64,000 bases of DNA from Torreya grandis (GCA_037957365.1 JARHVA010000021.1:1617001-1681000); one strand, 5' to 3'. Numbered from the stretch's first letter, positions 25,901 to 34,859 are shown. Notes: generated from the letters alone by a model not told the origin. Program-made: numbers and translations.

Positions 25901-28900
25901 TTGAGTCTTTATTATTATATGGTCAAAGTCATAATTAAAAGTCTTTCATCTACTTTTAGGTATATTATTATTATGAGAGTCTTCGTTATTTATATGTGTC
26001 ATAAAATCCATTAACTGGTTAGTCTTAATTGGTCAAATTTTCAATGGTAGCCATTTGCTATATTAAGGTTGATGTTTTTTAGGGTTATTATTGTCAAAAG
26101 CCCTTGTAATAGTGTCAAAAGTAGTTTTTTAAGTGTCTTATTAAATATTTTTAGTGTCAAGAATATTGACGAGGTCATTGCCAAGATTTTCAATGTTATT
26201 GTATGTCATCATTATTGTCAAGCATTCATGACATAAAAGAACATGCATTCATGAGATTCAAGAATGCAAGTATCCAATAGGATATTCGAGTGTGATGATG
26301 TTTGGTAGTTCTTCCTTTACTAGATTATAGAAGTAGTAAGCCTACTTTATTTTATTTTCATATACAAAATGCTCACTCTATTTTTTCGTCTTCTTTCATC
26401 TCATGTATTCTCTGTATATCTATGCTTTTGAATACCATGTTTATTATTCCAAAATTTTAGTATGTCCACTTTAACTTCTGTTTTAGTTCTGCTCTTATTT
26501 GGTAGTTATCCTCATATTTACTAGGTCCTGCGAGCCTTCTTGTAGTCTTTTCTTAGTCTTTATGGCACATTTGATAGACTGGTTATGCTTTCCTTTTTGT
26601 TGACCAATTTAGCAGCCAAGTGTGGTTAGCTGGAAATGATCTAACCAGGTAGTTTTTCATATTGTGTTTTTTTTCTATGTACTCTCTTATGATGCTCCTT
26701 ACTGGGATTTGGTATCCATATTTGGTGCATAATGTAGAAAAAAGGGATCATTTACAATTTTTATGATCCTAGTTATGTTTTGCTTGATAATAAAATTATG
26801 GTATAGCTATCAGTCAAACAGATTACAAATGCATTGATTGAGAACAAGGATGCTTTGCCTCTCTGAAACGATGGAAAATGATCGTCACTATTAAAGAGGT
26901 ACAGTTGTTCATGTAGTAAAAAATGATATCTTTTTCTATTTGCAACATCCCTAGGCAGGATTTTCTCGAGTTGATAATAGTAATAATATGATGGAAATCA
27001 CCCTGACAAATTACCTGTGTATGCATTAAACGAGGCTTGTAAATCTTTCTTCCCAACTAGGATGCAGGGACAATCAGAATGACTGTGAAAGAGTGGTGAT
27101 AAAGCACAAGTCTAATGCTAAGCAGTCCTTCCTTCATAGTAGCAAACCAAAAGATAAATGTATGGGCATATGATATGACATGGCTACCCTTTTGAAAGTG
27201 CACACAACTTCTACAATTAGAAGAATATAAAGAAATTGCAAAAATGAGAGTTAAATAAAACTGTCAGTTGCTATATATCAGTCTGCTTGATACCACAAAT
27301 ACGTGTAACCTTCTAAATAGTTCTGGAATTGAGCCATCTTGGAATTTTCAAATTAATGATCTGTCATGAAAGCGGTGTATATTCTCTCAAAGACAAGTAT
27401 CACTCTTTTCTTCCTACCGTGGGGGGATCCTAGCAAATCAATTTAAATAAAGAGGTCAGTGATAGATAATCCACTTTAATTTCCATAAATTCAATTCTGT
27501 TCTCAACTCGAAATGTTTGATAGACAAATGAAGGCCACTGATCTGCAAAGGCATTTTGAAAAGTATTAGGAAATGATCACAACTTGATCACACAGATTAC
27601 TGTCACAACAATGTGAGAAGGCTATTAAAGACTTTTTGAGAGTATCACATACAATGGTGAAAGATTAAAATAGCACAAATTTTATAGGTAAGAAAAAAAT
27701 AGGCGAGATTTAGTTAGTAGAAGGCTTGGTATTACTAAATGCCAATTATTCAAAGACAAAAACGGATTAAGAATGATATTTCCTATATAAGTGCTAAATA
27801 CATATACAAAAAGTTGTGTATGCATAAGATTCAATCAAAATGTAAGTATGCTAGCTAGTTGTAATGGGCTAATAATTTTTCAGGTGGTATGCAGGTGGAC
27901 AAATGGGTTGATTTGCACACTGGGCAGTCTACAGGACGAATTGGACACCCTGATTCATTGCTGAGGGCAGTTGAGACTCTTATCAATTGTGCAGGAGTGA
28001 ATGCTGTAGCAGTTGTCAGCCGGTTTCCAGATGACAGTCTGGATGAGTTGGAGGACTACCGACAAGGAAAGGTTAGGTTTCTCAAGCTTATACTGTTAGG
28101 CTCTTCTCCTGTATGCATTCGTCCAGTATATATATCATTTTTTCTTGAGAAAATCGTTATGAATTTTTTTCTTGAGAAGGTCATTATGAATTTTTTTCTT
28201 GAGAAAATCGTTATGAATTTTTTTCTTGAGAAAATCGTTATGAATTTTTTTCTTGAGAAAATCGTTATGAATTTTTGTTGAATACATGGGAAGCCTGATG
28301 CCAATGCCACATGTTTATGCAGGTTGTATCATTGTCTCAGTGATCGCAAAAGCTTTTATTTAAGAGTTGTTTCTGTATGAATATGGATCAAATAGGCACT
28401 ATGTAGAAGTTTCTTTCTTTCTATTGTCTATAACTTCTGCTTTATGTTTCCATCTTGCACTAGCTCTCTTAGTTGGGAATGATGCCTTATGTGTTACGCC
28501 GTGCATTGTATTGTCCATGTTTTATCATAAAATCTTATCCTCACGCAATGACAATTATATTAGCTCCGTGTCTTTACAGGGAGTTGATGTCTTGGCAGGG
28601 GTAGAGGCTATAATAAGCCACCTTGTGGTAAAAGAGTTCCACGTTCCTTGTGCACATGCTCCTGCATTATTGCCTCTTCCTTTAGATCTGTCACTTTGTC
28701 CTAGATCTGCTGCAGAAGAGGTACAATCAGAACACTAAAACTTACACGCAGCAAAGGAAATCCGTTTTTCACTTTCATATCCTATCAACATTTGGAATCT
28801 TTGCTCTACTTTTCTCTTGTTAAGTTGAACAATTGCTTCGTATTATGTGGATGAATCAGATTGGACATACCTTCTTGCCATCTGTACTTGCTGGTCTAAG

Positions 28901-29543
28901 CAAGGCCCCCCAATATGTTGTCAAAAAGGAGGAATTTCCTGGTTATATCCCGACTCATGGTTGTATATGGACAGATGTTGTGGACAGTGTTGTTGTTCCC
29001 ATTGATGCTTGTGGAGGGTCTGGAACTCTTGCTTTTGGCCGAAAAGGTGGATTTAAGGTAAGAAGGAAAAGCCTCTCCTTACTCATGTAAAAGATTGTTT
29101 GTAAGTGCATTAGTTCTATCTGAGTATATTTCTTTCTTGGTATAAGGGGGAAAATATCCTGTGATAACTCTTTCCTTTTGTTTAAAAATTTCAGCCACTG
29201 ATTATTGGAGTTGAGGAGAATCAAACAGTTCTCAATGACACTCCTGATAAACTAGGCCTTAATGTGGTATGTCGTCGTTGCTGCAAAAGGTTGGAGTTAA
29301 TATGTGGGTTAAATTTCTTGAGCATTAAACTAGATTCCATTCCTTATAAACTAATTGTTGTTTTTGCAGTTGAAAGTTGCAAACTACTGGGAAGCATTGG
29401 GTGTCATTGCTGCCCATAAGTCGGGGATTGATCCCCAATCTCTCCGTAGAGATGGGGTGAAGCACATTCAATGCTCACCCTCCATCCTCAAGCAGAAGAT
29501 TTTTCCAAAATCCAAACTACAAAATTCTCTTGTTTTACATTGA
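4764..29543 (+). CDS. DUF3326 family protein, nine exons, probably chloroplast-targeted
   Basis: I read nine exons: 4764-4907, 5003-5203, 8414-8530, 8680-8808, 27895-28071, 28580-28720, 28860-29057, 29195-29266 and 29370-29543. Each has GT and AG at the intron edges, and the nine join in one frame to about 450 residues. The protein matches DUF3326, a family known from cyanobacteria and plants whose biochemical role is not known to me. Family-like stretches are VPTGVGAAIGGFAGDA (residues 81-96), the segment around YWPMPNALYVEGYALDRF, CAHAP (from about 280) and DACGGSG (352-358). The first about 50 residues are rich in Ala, Ser, Thr and Arg with almost no acidic residues, like a chloroplast transit peptide; plastid location is therefore inferred. 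The start at 4764 was chosen because ATGGCT begins that leader; an in-frame ATG at 4671 would add 31 residues unlike a transit peptide. No frameshift or premature stop was seen, so the gene appears functional. The 3' end (GVKHIQCSPS onward) is the least certain part. Confidence 0.85.
5003..5203 (+). CDS. DUF3326 gene exon 2 (start of conserved domain)
   Basis: Encodes residues 49-115, with the family signature VPTGVGAAIGGFAGDA and ending in LITHPN. The donor is gtaatt at 5204. The acceptor is ambiguous: atgcag ending at 5002 and ttgcag ending at 5059 are both in phase 0. The later one would remove 19 residues (RYPEELGEK onward) before the conserved domain. Confidence 0.8.
5204..8413 (+). other. 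intron 2 of the DUF3326 gene
   Basis: A 3.2-kb intron with no coding signal. It contains a 334-bp tandem duplication (6211-6878). Short reading frames at 5712-6096 and 6802-7088 show no family resemblance and are ignored. Confidence 0.75.
6211..6878. repeat. two-copy 334-bp tandem duplication
   Basis: Copy 1 starts at 6211 (caatgtaataattattttct) and copy 2 at 6545. They match over the whole 334 bp with scattered differences and one or two small indels. The landmarks tactgcattg, gatccgtatctgat and gggccttttctagtt recur in both. The divergence indicates an old duplication, not an assembly error. Confidence 0.9.
8414..8530 (+). CDS. DUF3326 gene exon 3
   Basis: Encodes 39 residues (116-154) beginning VLNAAMLYWPMPNALYVEGY, among the most conserved parts of the family. 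The acceptor is catgcag, and the donor gtgtgc is weak but usable. The previous intron (5204-8413) is 3.2 kb. Confidence 0.9.
8680..8808 (+). CDS. DUF3326 gene exon 4
   Basis: Encodes 43 residues (155-197), IGLILDAGIEEDLRVRHLQV onward, ending DVPLQ. It is separated from exon 3 by a 149-bp intron. The donor gtatgc at 8809 opens the 19-kb intron. Confidence 0.9.
8868..10100. other. intronic stretch with no recognised feature
   Basis: AT-rich intron sequence. Two passages resemble each other loosely (around 9430-9560 and 9690-9800, both with gaaggaaaatcctgttc-like and ccaagcagctg-like strings), suggesting an old internal duplication. No coding or RNA signal was seen. Confidence 0.4.
10105..12175. 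repeat. direct repeats flanking the putative solo LTR
   Basis: The segments 10105-10220 and 12057-12175 share ctgctctctcctcc-like, cttccaatgac and attactttt(c/t)agtta strings in the same order at roughly 70% identity by eye. They may be a split or duplicated older repeat. Confidence 0.5.
10300..11995 (+). mobile_element. probable old solo LTR related to the LTR at 22.0 kb
   Basis: The end ...ttggggacattaca (11981-11995) matches the terminal ggggacattaca of the 22,041-23,028 LTR. A preceding ttgttgggaaaccct resembles its ttgttggaaaacccc. Both contain acgaaaaccttcaag upstream. No primer binding site or coding region follows, so it looks like a solo LTR. The left boundary is not resolved; it is longer and more diverged than its relative. 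Confidence 0.4.
12190..14030 (-). mobile_element. 5'-truncated LINE with inactive reverse transcriptase
   Basis: Minus-strand reading gives CFVDFKKAFDTVSR (RT motif with catalytic Asp, about 13850), DIGVKQG (RT motif 4, about 13680 and again about 13515), then LLYANDLILMAK at about 13380, where the YADD box has become YAND. Downstream there are vestiges of the region after RT, and a C-terminal piece (FEENRIKGLGEMLTRIN) at 12199-12384. The RT is broken by stops and by an internal duplication of about 168 bp. It is inserted antisense in intron 4. Confidence 0.8.
13511..13850. repeat. about 168-bp tandem duplication inside the LINE RT
   Basis: cttgtttgacgcctatatca occurs at about 13511 and about 13679, each followed by matching sequence ending in aacactgtgttaaatgc or gacactgtgtcaaatgc. 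Both copies code, on the minus strand, for the same RT segment (EQVKVKIKxQ...DIGVKQG). Divergence is roughly 10-15% by eye. Confidence 0.88.
14031..15180. other. AT-rich intronic stretch, nothing recognised
   Basis: No coding or structural feature is visible. The T-rich and A-rich runs look like decayed repeat sequence. Confidence 0.4.
15186..15980. repeat. satellite-like tandem array, about 200-bp monomer
   Basis: A landmark (gcacaccca-ccatt-tatgc type) recurs at 15186, 15391, 15582, 15781 and 15880, giving spacings of 205, 191, 199 and 99 bp. Each unit contains agtgacacaacaacacca-like, caccc(c/t)aattca and tttgaattca strings and ends in a ttgatgaccc-like tail. Units are clearly diverged. 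The last step is a half unit, and the last two share near-identical sequence. Confidence 0.8.
15981..18770. other. intronic stretch, no gene recognised
   Basis: Short frames exist on both strands (for example 17583-17894 and 17791-18021) but none shows family resemblance and they overlap each other. Apart from the duplication at 16.8 kb nothing is recognised. Confidence 0.4.
16783..16960. repeat. short tandem duplication (about 97 bp) with tagatatagataggg motif
   Basis: Two passages beginning near 16791 and 16888 share agatatagatagggg, gagtgccc and tatataxataggggcc strings. The wider region 16.8-17.3 kb is peppered with tata/gata-rich words. Decayed repeat, no coding signal. Confidence 0.6.
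18771..19098. repeat. exact 164-bp tandem duplication
   Basis: Copy 1 is 18771-18934 and copy 2 is 18935-19098. I see no difference between them over 164 bp, unlike every other duplication in the window. It is either very recent or an assembly or replication-slippage artefact. Both copies carry the same short open frame (MDNYNNVITDRFWSQCCNED), which is not a recognised protein. Confidence 0.93.
19546..19625. repeat. 20-bp minisatellite, four copies
   Basis: Four 20-bp units of the type gggtgccttacaaaaagctc lie head to tail, with further isolated copies near 19770-19815 and 20095-20120. Just downstream a 59-bp unit (attacaaagg, cggttgtttacttccgaag) repeats at 19632 and 19691. The 3-frame openness across here is caused by the repeat. 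Confidence 0.85.
19860..22040. other. repeat-like intronic stretch, no gene recognised
   Basis: 19.9-20.5 kb has many gtccg(a/t)-(g/a)ggaaa words, as in the tail of an old LTR or repeat. 20.5-22.0 kb shows no coding signal. A retroelement origin is likely but I cannot place boundaries. Confidence 0.4.
22041..23028 (+). repeat. LTR, 988 bp, with 11-bp inverted ends
   Basis: Starts tgtaatgtccc and ends ggggacattaca, so it begins TG, ends CA and has perfect 11-bp terminal inverted repeats. A repeated attagggtttgaaaagaaatt string lies near 22895 and 22933. Confidence 0.8.
23211..23996 (+). pseudogene. Gag-like polyprotein remnant of the 22-kb LTR element
   Basis: The first frame (139 residues) begins MMAEFIQTMKDMNGLKPHNG and is rich in Pro, Arg and Glu. 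After a stop, the frame at 23643 continues with an acidic Glu/Ser/Lys-rich segment (MKENDGKSNPPESSKEEIKE). No CCHC knuckle or protease motif is seen. Assigning it to Gag rests on position after the primer binding site and on composition; I recognise no domain. Confidence 0.45.
24122..24484 (+). pseudogene. unassigned frame at the 3' side of the 22-kb element
   Basis: A 120-codon frame ending VHHTNENYEEDANMGGELNW. The acidic tail resembles a retrotransposon polyprotein C terminus, but no domain is recognised. Taken as a decayed part of the LTR element. Confidence 0.3.
24652..24972 (+). mobile_element. short LTR (321 bp) with primer binding site, Ty1-copia-like
   Basis: Starts tgttaggaaaa and ends cttcctatca, so TG..CA with similar inverted ends (tgttagg/cctatca). 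A TATA-like cctatatatatg is near 24853. Immediately after comes tggtatcagagtagcc (24974), a clear tRNA-iMet primer binding site. No second copy of the LTR and no coding region were found downstream, so this is a 5' LTR fragment. Confidence 0.75.
24974..24990 (+). promoter_or_regulatory. primer binding site (tRNA-iMet type)
   Basis: tggtatcagagtagcc starts two bases after the LTR end; the first 12 bases match the usual plant iMet-complementary site. Confidence 0.8.
24991..27880. other. 3' part of intron 4, no gene recognised
   Basis: Begins as internal sequence of the LTR fragment, then AT-rich sequence without recognisable coding content. Frames at 24903-25175 (-) and 25651-25899 (+) show no family match. 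Confidence 0.4.
27895..28071 (+). CDS. DUF3326 gene exon 5
   Basis: Encodes 59 residues (198-256), with TGRIGHPDSLLRAVETL and VVSRFPDD motifs. The acceptor is the second of two nearby AGs: cag ending at 27883 gives the wrong frame, while tatgcag ending at 27894 keeps phase 0. The donor is gttagg. The frame stays open into the intron as far as about 28281. Confidence 0.88.
28138..28272. repeat. 27-bp minisatellite, five copies, in intron 5
   Basis: Five head-to-tail 27-bp units begin with six T followed by cttgagaaaatcgttatgaat; the second differs at a few bases and the other four are identical. It begins 66 bp after the exon-5 donor. Because 27 is a multiple of three and no stop occurs, the exon-5 frame remains open through it (FLEKIVMNF repeats). 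Confidence 0.95.
28580..28720 (+). CDS. DUF3326 gene exon 6
   Basis: Encodes 47 residues (257-303), GVDVLAGVEAIISHLVVKEF then CAHAPALLPLPLD. The acceptor is tttacag and the donor gtacaa. The CAHAP stretch is a conserved candidate active or ligand site, but its role is unknown. Confidence 0.9.
28860..29057 (+). CDS. DUF3326 gene exon 7
   Basis: Encodes 66 residues (304-369), containing FLPSVLAGLSKAPQYV and the Gly-rich DACGGSG. The donor gtaaga is good. The preceding intron (28721-28859) is 139 bp. Confidence 0.9.
29195..29266 (+). CDS. DUF3326 gene exon 8
   Basis: A 72-bp exon coding for 24 residues (370-393), PLIIGVEENQTVLNDTPDKL then GLNV. It lies between attttcag and gtatgt. Being a multiple of three, it could be skipped without a frameshift. 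Confidence 0.88.
29370..29543 (+). CDS. DUF3326 gene exon 9 with stop
   Basis: Encodes residues 394-450, beginning LKVANYWEALGVIAAHKSGI and ending at TGA (29541-29543). The acceptor is tttttgcag with a clear T-rich tract. The last about 20 residues (LKQKIF onward) look less conserved. If a further intron lies near 29480, the true C terminus differs. Confidence 0.82.
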   Translation: MKVANYWEALGVIAAHKSGIDPQSLRRDGVKHIQCSPSILKQKIFPKSKLQNSLVLH

Positions 29544-30545
29544 GTTTGAGTTGAAGAATGTTATTCCTTTCAAGATTTAAGTTCATTTACATTTATCAGT
29601 AAGAAAGGTGCATGATTCTTGTCGTTTCAAGGATCTCTTTCCAACTTATTTGCTTCATGCAAGTGAATGTTCAATGCAGAGAGAAACAAGTTATTTCAGA
29701 ATCTGTTCTCTCTCTAGGAAATCAGTGAAGGTAAATATCACACCGTTCAGCTGTACATTTTCAACTTTGCGCTTTCAACATTCATGCTAATGATACTGCC
29801 ACAATGTCTAAATATTTATTCTTGTGAAATTAAGCATTGTGATGTATCTCTTGCCAAGGTGTTAGGTATTTGTTTGAAAAAAATATTATAATAATAAATT
29901 TTGTACTCTCAAATTATTGGATGGTATCTCACATGACCTGGCTGTTTGAAATACAGACTATCAGAAAGGCCTTGTAAATTTTATCCAAAGACATTACAAA
30001 ATCCAAGTGCTGTTTCACCACCAGGGAAAAAGCGTTATGAAGTACATATGTTGCTGCAGAAGCATTAAAGATTTCTTCTTCACGGTTGAACCATTGTTAC
30101 ATGATGATAATTCATTGTCTTATCCATTATCCACCTGATCTGATCAAATCACTAGGGAAGTATCAAGCTATGCTAAATACATTTTTCATTATATTTTGGG
30201 AGATCATAACTGGCAGCTTCAATTCAATATTTCTGATTGAAGCAACACAGCGATTTGCTATTTTGTGTTTCCTTATTGAATGAATTATCAAAACTTTTGC
30301 AAGTCTTACCTTGGAAATGTTATTTGGATTTTTCTCAGAAATCATTATTAACATGTTTTTGATCTGGAACTTGGATGTTAGAGGTTATTTGACTTGTTTG
30401 TAATAAGAAATTTGGATCATGTAGATCATTCCATTCAGTCGGTAAGACAATCGACTGTCAAATAGGGTAATTTGTGACATGCCAAAAACACTGGTTTCTG
30501 TTGTAGGGCTAAAACAACATATGGTTGCCTTAAAAAATACTTGTT
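29544..30545 (+). other. 3' flank of the DUF3326 gene
   Basis: The 3' UTR is expected here. AT-rich sequence with ataataaat near 29888 could act in poly-A addition, but the site is not determinable. No other feature recognised. Confidence 0.4.
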
Positions 30546-30660
30546 CAGTACATATTTGAGTTCCTCTCCAAAAATCATGCAAGTTCAAAAAAAAAAAGGG
30601 CATGTGATTTCAAGTTCGTATGCAAAAGTTATGGCCTTTAAAAGTTAGAGGACTTGTTAT
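30545..30660 (+). repeat. fragment similar to the LTRs at 33.5 and 36.1 kb, in inverse orientation
   Basis: The plus strand here (catatttgagttcctct ... atggcctttaaaagttag) matches the minus strand of 34,085-34,174 in the same order. Similarity fades beyond about 30,660. It is a partial LTR copy of opposite orientation. Confidence 0.5.
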
Positions 30661-33480
30661 GGCAGTTTGGCATGCATGAGAAGTTGAACAGACATTAAGG
30701 CGTTTGGGCCTTAGTTTTCGACTCTTGGATTTTTGTTTGAAACTACGAGGTATTATTGTGTACAAATATGAACTTATAGAGTTTGTTCAAGCATTCAATC
30801 GAAGCAAATTCAGCCCAAGGATTCAATCCAAGAGAGAGAAGACAACAAAGCATTAAATCCTAGCATTTAAGTGGAGACATTTGAAAAATATATTAAGATG
30901 TTCTTTCATCAACGCATTATTTTCATGTATTTGAATGAGTTGAAGACTACACAATTGAGATAATTGAGTTCAGTGGTTTTTCTTGTTTGGGAGGCAAGTC
31001 TTCCACCAAACATTGTAAAAATTATTGTAAGAGCCTATGAGGTTGGTGTCCTTGTAAGTCTAAGAAAGCAAAATCTTGTAAATTGCAGAGCATAGTGGAG
31101 ATGAGAAAACATGGCTTCACTCTTGTTGGAATTTTTTCACATTGAGTTTTTTCAGGGTATGGCTCGTGTTATCTCTCTTTGTTGATGTGTTTGTTTCTCT
31201 TATTTGCACGTTTCCTTTCCTCGCAATGAGACTAAAACAACAAACAAATATGAGAGTTCAAGATTCATCTATCACAAGCATATCACTTGTTCTTAAGGTG
31301 AAATAACTTCACATTGGTATAAAGTAGTAATACGTTTAGAATGTGGAGGAATGTATGCAATGGATGTAGCATGTGGAGTTTGTATGTGAAAGGTTGCATA
31401 TTCTTTTGTATGTTGTAGATGTCAGTCATAAGAGTTGAAATATATCATTAAACGACATTTTGGGTGTTGTTCTATAACATTGAACTTGAGAGTAAACCAT
31501 CTTGAAATAATATGTATTAGTGAAACTTATAGTGGAATATCCACCTAGTTATGTCTCAGTTTGAATCTAGGAGGATGTTTTTTCTTGATGAGTAATCAAG
31601 GGTTGTTGTGGGTCCTTATCCCTTCATCAAAATATAAACAAAAAGAAACGGCCATGAAATCCAATTACAAGGGATTCATGCATTCAAAATCAAAGACAAG
31701 GATGCACTTCATCAATTGTCTTTGAAAGAATAAGTGCACGATTGTAAGTGAGCAAATTCTTTATCCAAACAAAGTACCAACTCCAAGACAACATTTATTT
31801 ATCGATCCTTGCCAATAACACACACTGAACACTTAGGTCAACATCCTATGTATTAACACTAACCTAAAAACTCACTGAGCTCTTTGAAGGACAACAAAAT
31901 AAGAGAGATCTTTAGGTTGTTGGGCCTTCTCCTTTCTCATAAGGAACCTCAGACTAGTCCATAGGCATTGCAATGAAAGAAGTCGTTCAAAGCCTCCTAT
32001 CCAATGCCACCATGAGCCTTTGTTGCCAACAAAGGGATCTAAAGATAAAACATATGATCCATGCTTGGCATACTGCAAAGAATCAGGGAAACCATGGTGA
32101 AATAGAAAACCCATTTCCTCATCTTCATTATCTTTGTTATCAACAACCATCCCAACCCAATCTGTTTCTATTTGACCAAAACTTTCAAGACCAAACATCA
32201 ATAATAAGTATATGACCCACGAAGAAAGAGGTGAGTTTCTTCAAAAGCCCAAATTACTAGTCACTTAATCTATGAAGAGGAAAAATATAAACAAAATTGA
32301 GCCTCCCATCAAAGGAAACTTGTCACTATAAGATCAATTGAAAAGGTGTAAAACATTCACTGTTTGGAGTAGGGCATAACAAGGATCTTCATCGAGCCAA
32401 AGATCCATCCAAAGGGTACCATCAAAATCACCTTGTGATAGCTTTACATCACTTCTAGCAAAAGTGATTGCATTATACAAATTCAGAGATAGGGAATACC
32501 GTAGAAGATTGTCAAGCAAATCTGGGTTTGGTTAAGAAATATGACCCATTATCTTCCCTACAACATCGACACCATTCCTACTATCTTTTTATATTACATG
32601 TAGTTTGTTTTGTTGCTTTGTTGGCAACGACAATTACAGACTTGGTTGCTTCTATTACTGATTTATATAAGCATGAACTTACCCAAGTTATTATTGGCCA
32701 TGTTGAGTGACATCTAATGCAACTGAGGAAGTTACCTGCATTGCTGAATCAATAACCCTCTACAGATATGGAATTGTGGCATCCATTGTTGGGTTGACTG
32801 TCTTAAGTTCCTGCTCAAAAAGTTTGAGAATTGCAATCTCCCCATATGATGGGAACGTTTTATTCCAATTGGCTTTTGATAAGACTACCCCTGAGCTAGC
32901 CACTTCCAACTTTCCTTGGATTCAACAGAGGGTGGTTTATTTTTGTTGAAAAAACTTGCCATTTTTGTATTTTTATATTTCCCCTTCAATCAGACAAGGG
33001 GCTGCCTTCCAAAGGGTTGACATGCTTCCATCATTCCTACGTATTAGCCATGAACAAAGAAGATACATGAAATTCTTTAGGGAGACTATAACCATACCCA
33101 TCTTCTGTAAGCACTGCGACCCATACTTAATGAGCAAATTCATAGTTTAAGAGGAGGGACGCAGATTGGAAAACTCCTTACACATCAGTCACATGGATGA
33201 GCCTCATAACCTTATCTTGTTGAGCTCTATCATGAGAGGACAATCTTATCTTGTACAACTAACCATGCAAATGCGTTGCTGGCCTTGGGAAGGCCCTCCT
33301 TAACCTATATTTTGGATGATAGCCACTTAGGAATAGAAGAGGGATTTTTGATTGCAAGAACACTAAACTCTCTCTCAACATCTATCCACTTTTATCATAG
33401 TGGAGGACATTCAACTCCAACACCATGTATCTAACAATCTTGCTGGAAATTTATTCACTCTCTCAACACCCTTGTAGGAT
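30661..33480 (-). other. internal or flanking retroelement sequence, unrecognised
   Basis: On the minus strand the first about 150 bp after the 33.5-kb LTR match the start of the internal region of the 36-kb copy (ttgagagagtgaa, atgtcctc). Further in, broken minus-strand frames (SYGEIAILKLFEQELKTVNP at about 32.8 kb; 31872-32201) look protein-like but I cannot assign them. Confidence 0.4.
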
Positions 33481-33500
33481 ACTTATGCTTAGATACCATT

Positions 33501-34174
33501 TGATGCACTTAAGGTTAGGGGTCCAATGAAGGACAACCTTGTCCTTGCAACGTACACTAACTCACACAATGGACCAAAAAAAAAAAAATCACTCGATACT
33601 AGAGACCAATTTCATAACGTTATTCAATTATGATTTCAAATTACAGAAGCTCTCGCACACTCTTCACATTCTTTAGTTCAAGAACTATAAACATGAAGAA
33701 GACATTATAAACAATACTTCACTAGACTTGAATGTACCCTTTGCTATCTCCCAAGTATTCTTGAATTGTCTCTCCAAGAAACTGCATTCCCATTCGAAAT
33801 AAACTTCTTTTATGCATTATTGAGATGTCCACTCGAAGATAAAAAGTTCCTGAAAGTGCCCAATACGAGGAACTCAAATGTTTTTGGTTGTTACTCAACA
33901 TTTTTAATTGATGTGGGCAATACTGCCACTTAATGCAGAATGACGGTTACGTAACCACCTCAAAAGTTGGAAAACTTCCCCTTAATGTAGATTGACGGTT
34001 ACGAAATGACCCTAATTGTTTTAAAACAACCGCTAAGATTGTAAAAGCACTCGACCAGTTTTGTCACTATAAAATGTATTGCAACTTTTAAAGGCCATAT
34101 ATTTTACATGCGCATTCAAAATCCAATGCTGTTTTTTTGAAGTTTTTAATTTTTTTAGAGGAATCCAAATATGC
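33501..34174 (-). repeat. LTR copy A
   Basis: Starts tgatgcacttaagg on the plus strand and ends near aaatatgcg. It matches copy B through the phrases gaccaatttcata, cacattctttatttca-like, ccaagtatt and aggccatatattttaca. Identity is roughly 75% by eye. A 13-base A run lies at about 33576. Confidence 0.75.
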
Positions 34175-34859
34175 GATCACATCAAACTTTTGATCATGAA
34201 CACAATCTACTCCACCCTGATGACACATACAATGTATTTGTCAGGGCTAGCGATGCACAATCTTGCCACACATCAAATTTCCGTTGTCTTCTTGATATCG
34301 ACTTTCCCTTGGATTTTAATGGAGTTCATGATGTCTTGGAAGTGTTGAATTACCCATCTTCTCCATGGATTCCTACAAATCACCTTCTTCCATGCCAAAC
34401 TGTGAACTCTTCAACTAGTCTACACAAACACACACCATGTTTTTGGTTGATGCAAGATTGCCTTTTGTATCTGGATGCTCTTACATCATACTACCTAGGT
34501 GAGTTGGTTTGTGATCTTAGTGCTCACAAACAAAGATGAGTGGTTGAATCATCCTTTTGATCTTGAAGGGTAAGGCCATGATGTGCCCTTTCACCATGTT
34601 TTTCATCCACTTTCTTTCTCTTTTTCCAGCCACATGTTGAACCATAGACCATCCTTTGCGTAGCTTTGATTATCCTTTTCTTTACCTTACCCATTGCTTG
34701 AGCATAGTCCTTCCACCACCTCTAGCCAACACTCTGTCTTTTTGCATCGTCTTGTGGGAATTTTTCCATCACCAACTATCCACCTCCACCCAGTGTCTCC
34801 TACACCATCCTCACATCCTCCTTTCTTCTAAGAGTACTCCTCGCCCAGTGCTTCTTCTT

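Larger units (their letters stand above)
8809..27894 (+). other. giant intron 4 of the DUF3326 gene (19.1 kb)
   Basis: Bounded by gtatgc after exon 4 and tatgcag before exon 5; the protein reads straight across from DVPLQ to VDKWVDL. It holds a likely solo LTR (about 10.3-12.0 kb), a LINE (12.2-14.0 kb), a satellite-like array (15.2-16.0 kb), two tandem duplications (16.8 and 18.8 kb), a minisatellite (19.5 kb), an LTR element (22.0-24.6 kb) and another LTR (24.65 kb). Intron growth by serial insertion is the simplest reading. Confidence 0.8.

Noticed and set aside
27884..27894. Alternative exon-5 acceptor (cag ending at 27883)
   Set aside because: Would add 11 bases and break the frame; the AG ending at 27894 keeps phase 0 and the conserved reading.
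32460..32950. Possible hAT/DUF659 transposase remnant (SYGEIAILKLFEQELKTVNP region, minus strand)
   Set aside because: Weak resemblance over a short stretch; following sequence does not continue the family, so I left it unassigned.
34171..34539. 122-codon plus-strand frame next to LTR copy A
   Set aside because: No recognisable motif; it starts inside the LTR edge and shows no coding constraint that I can see.
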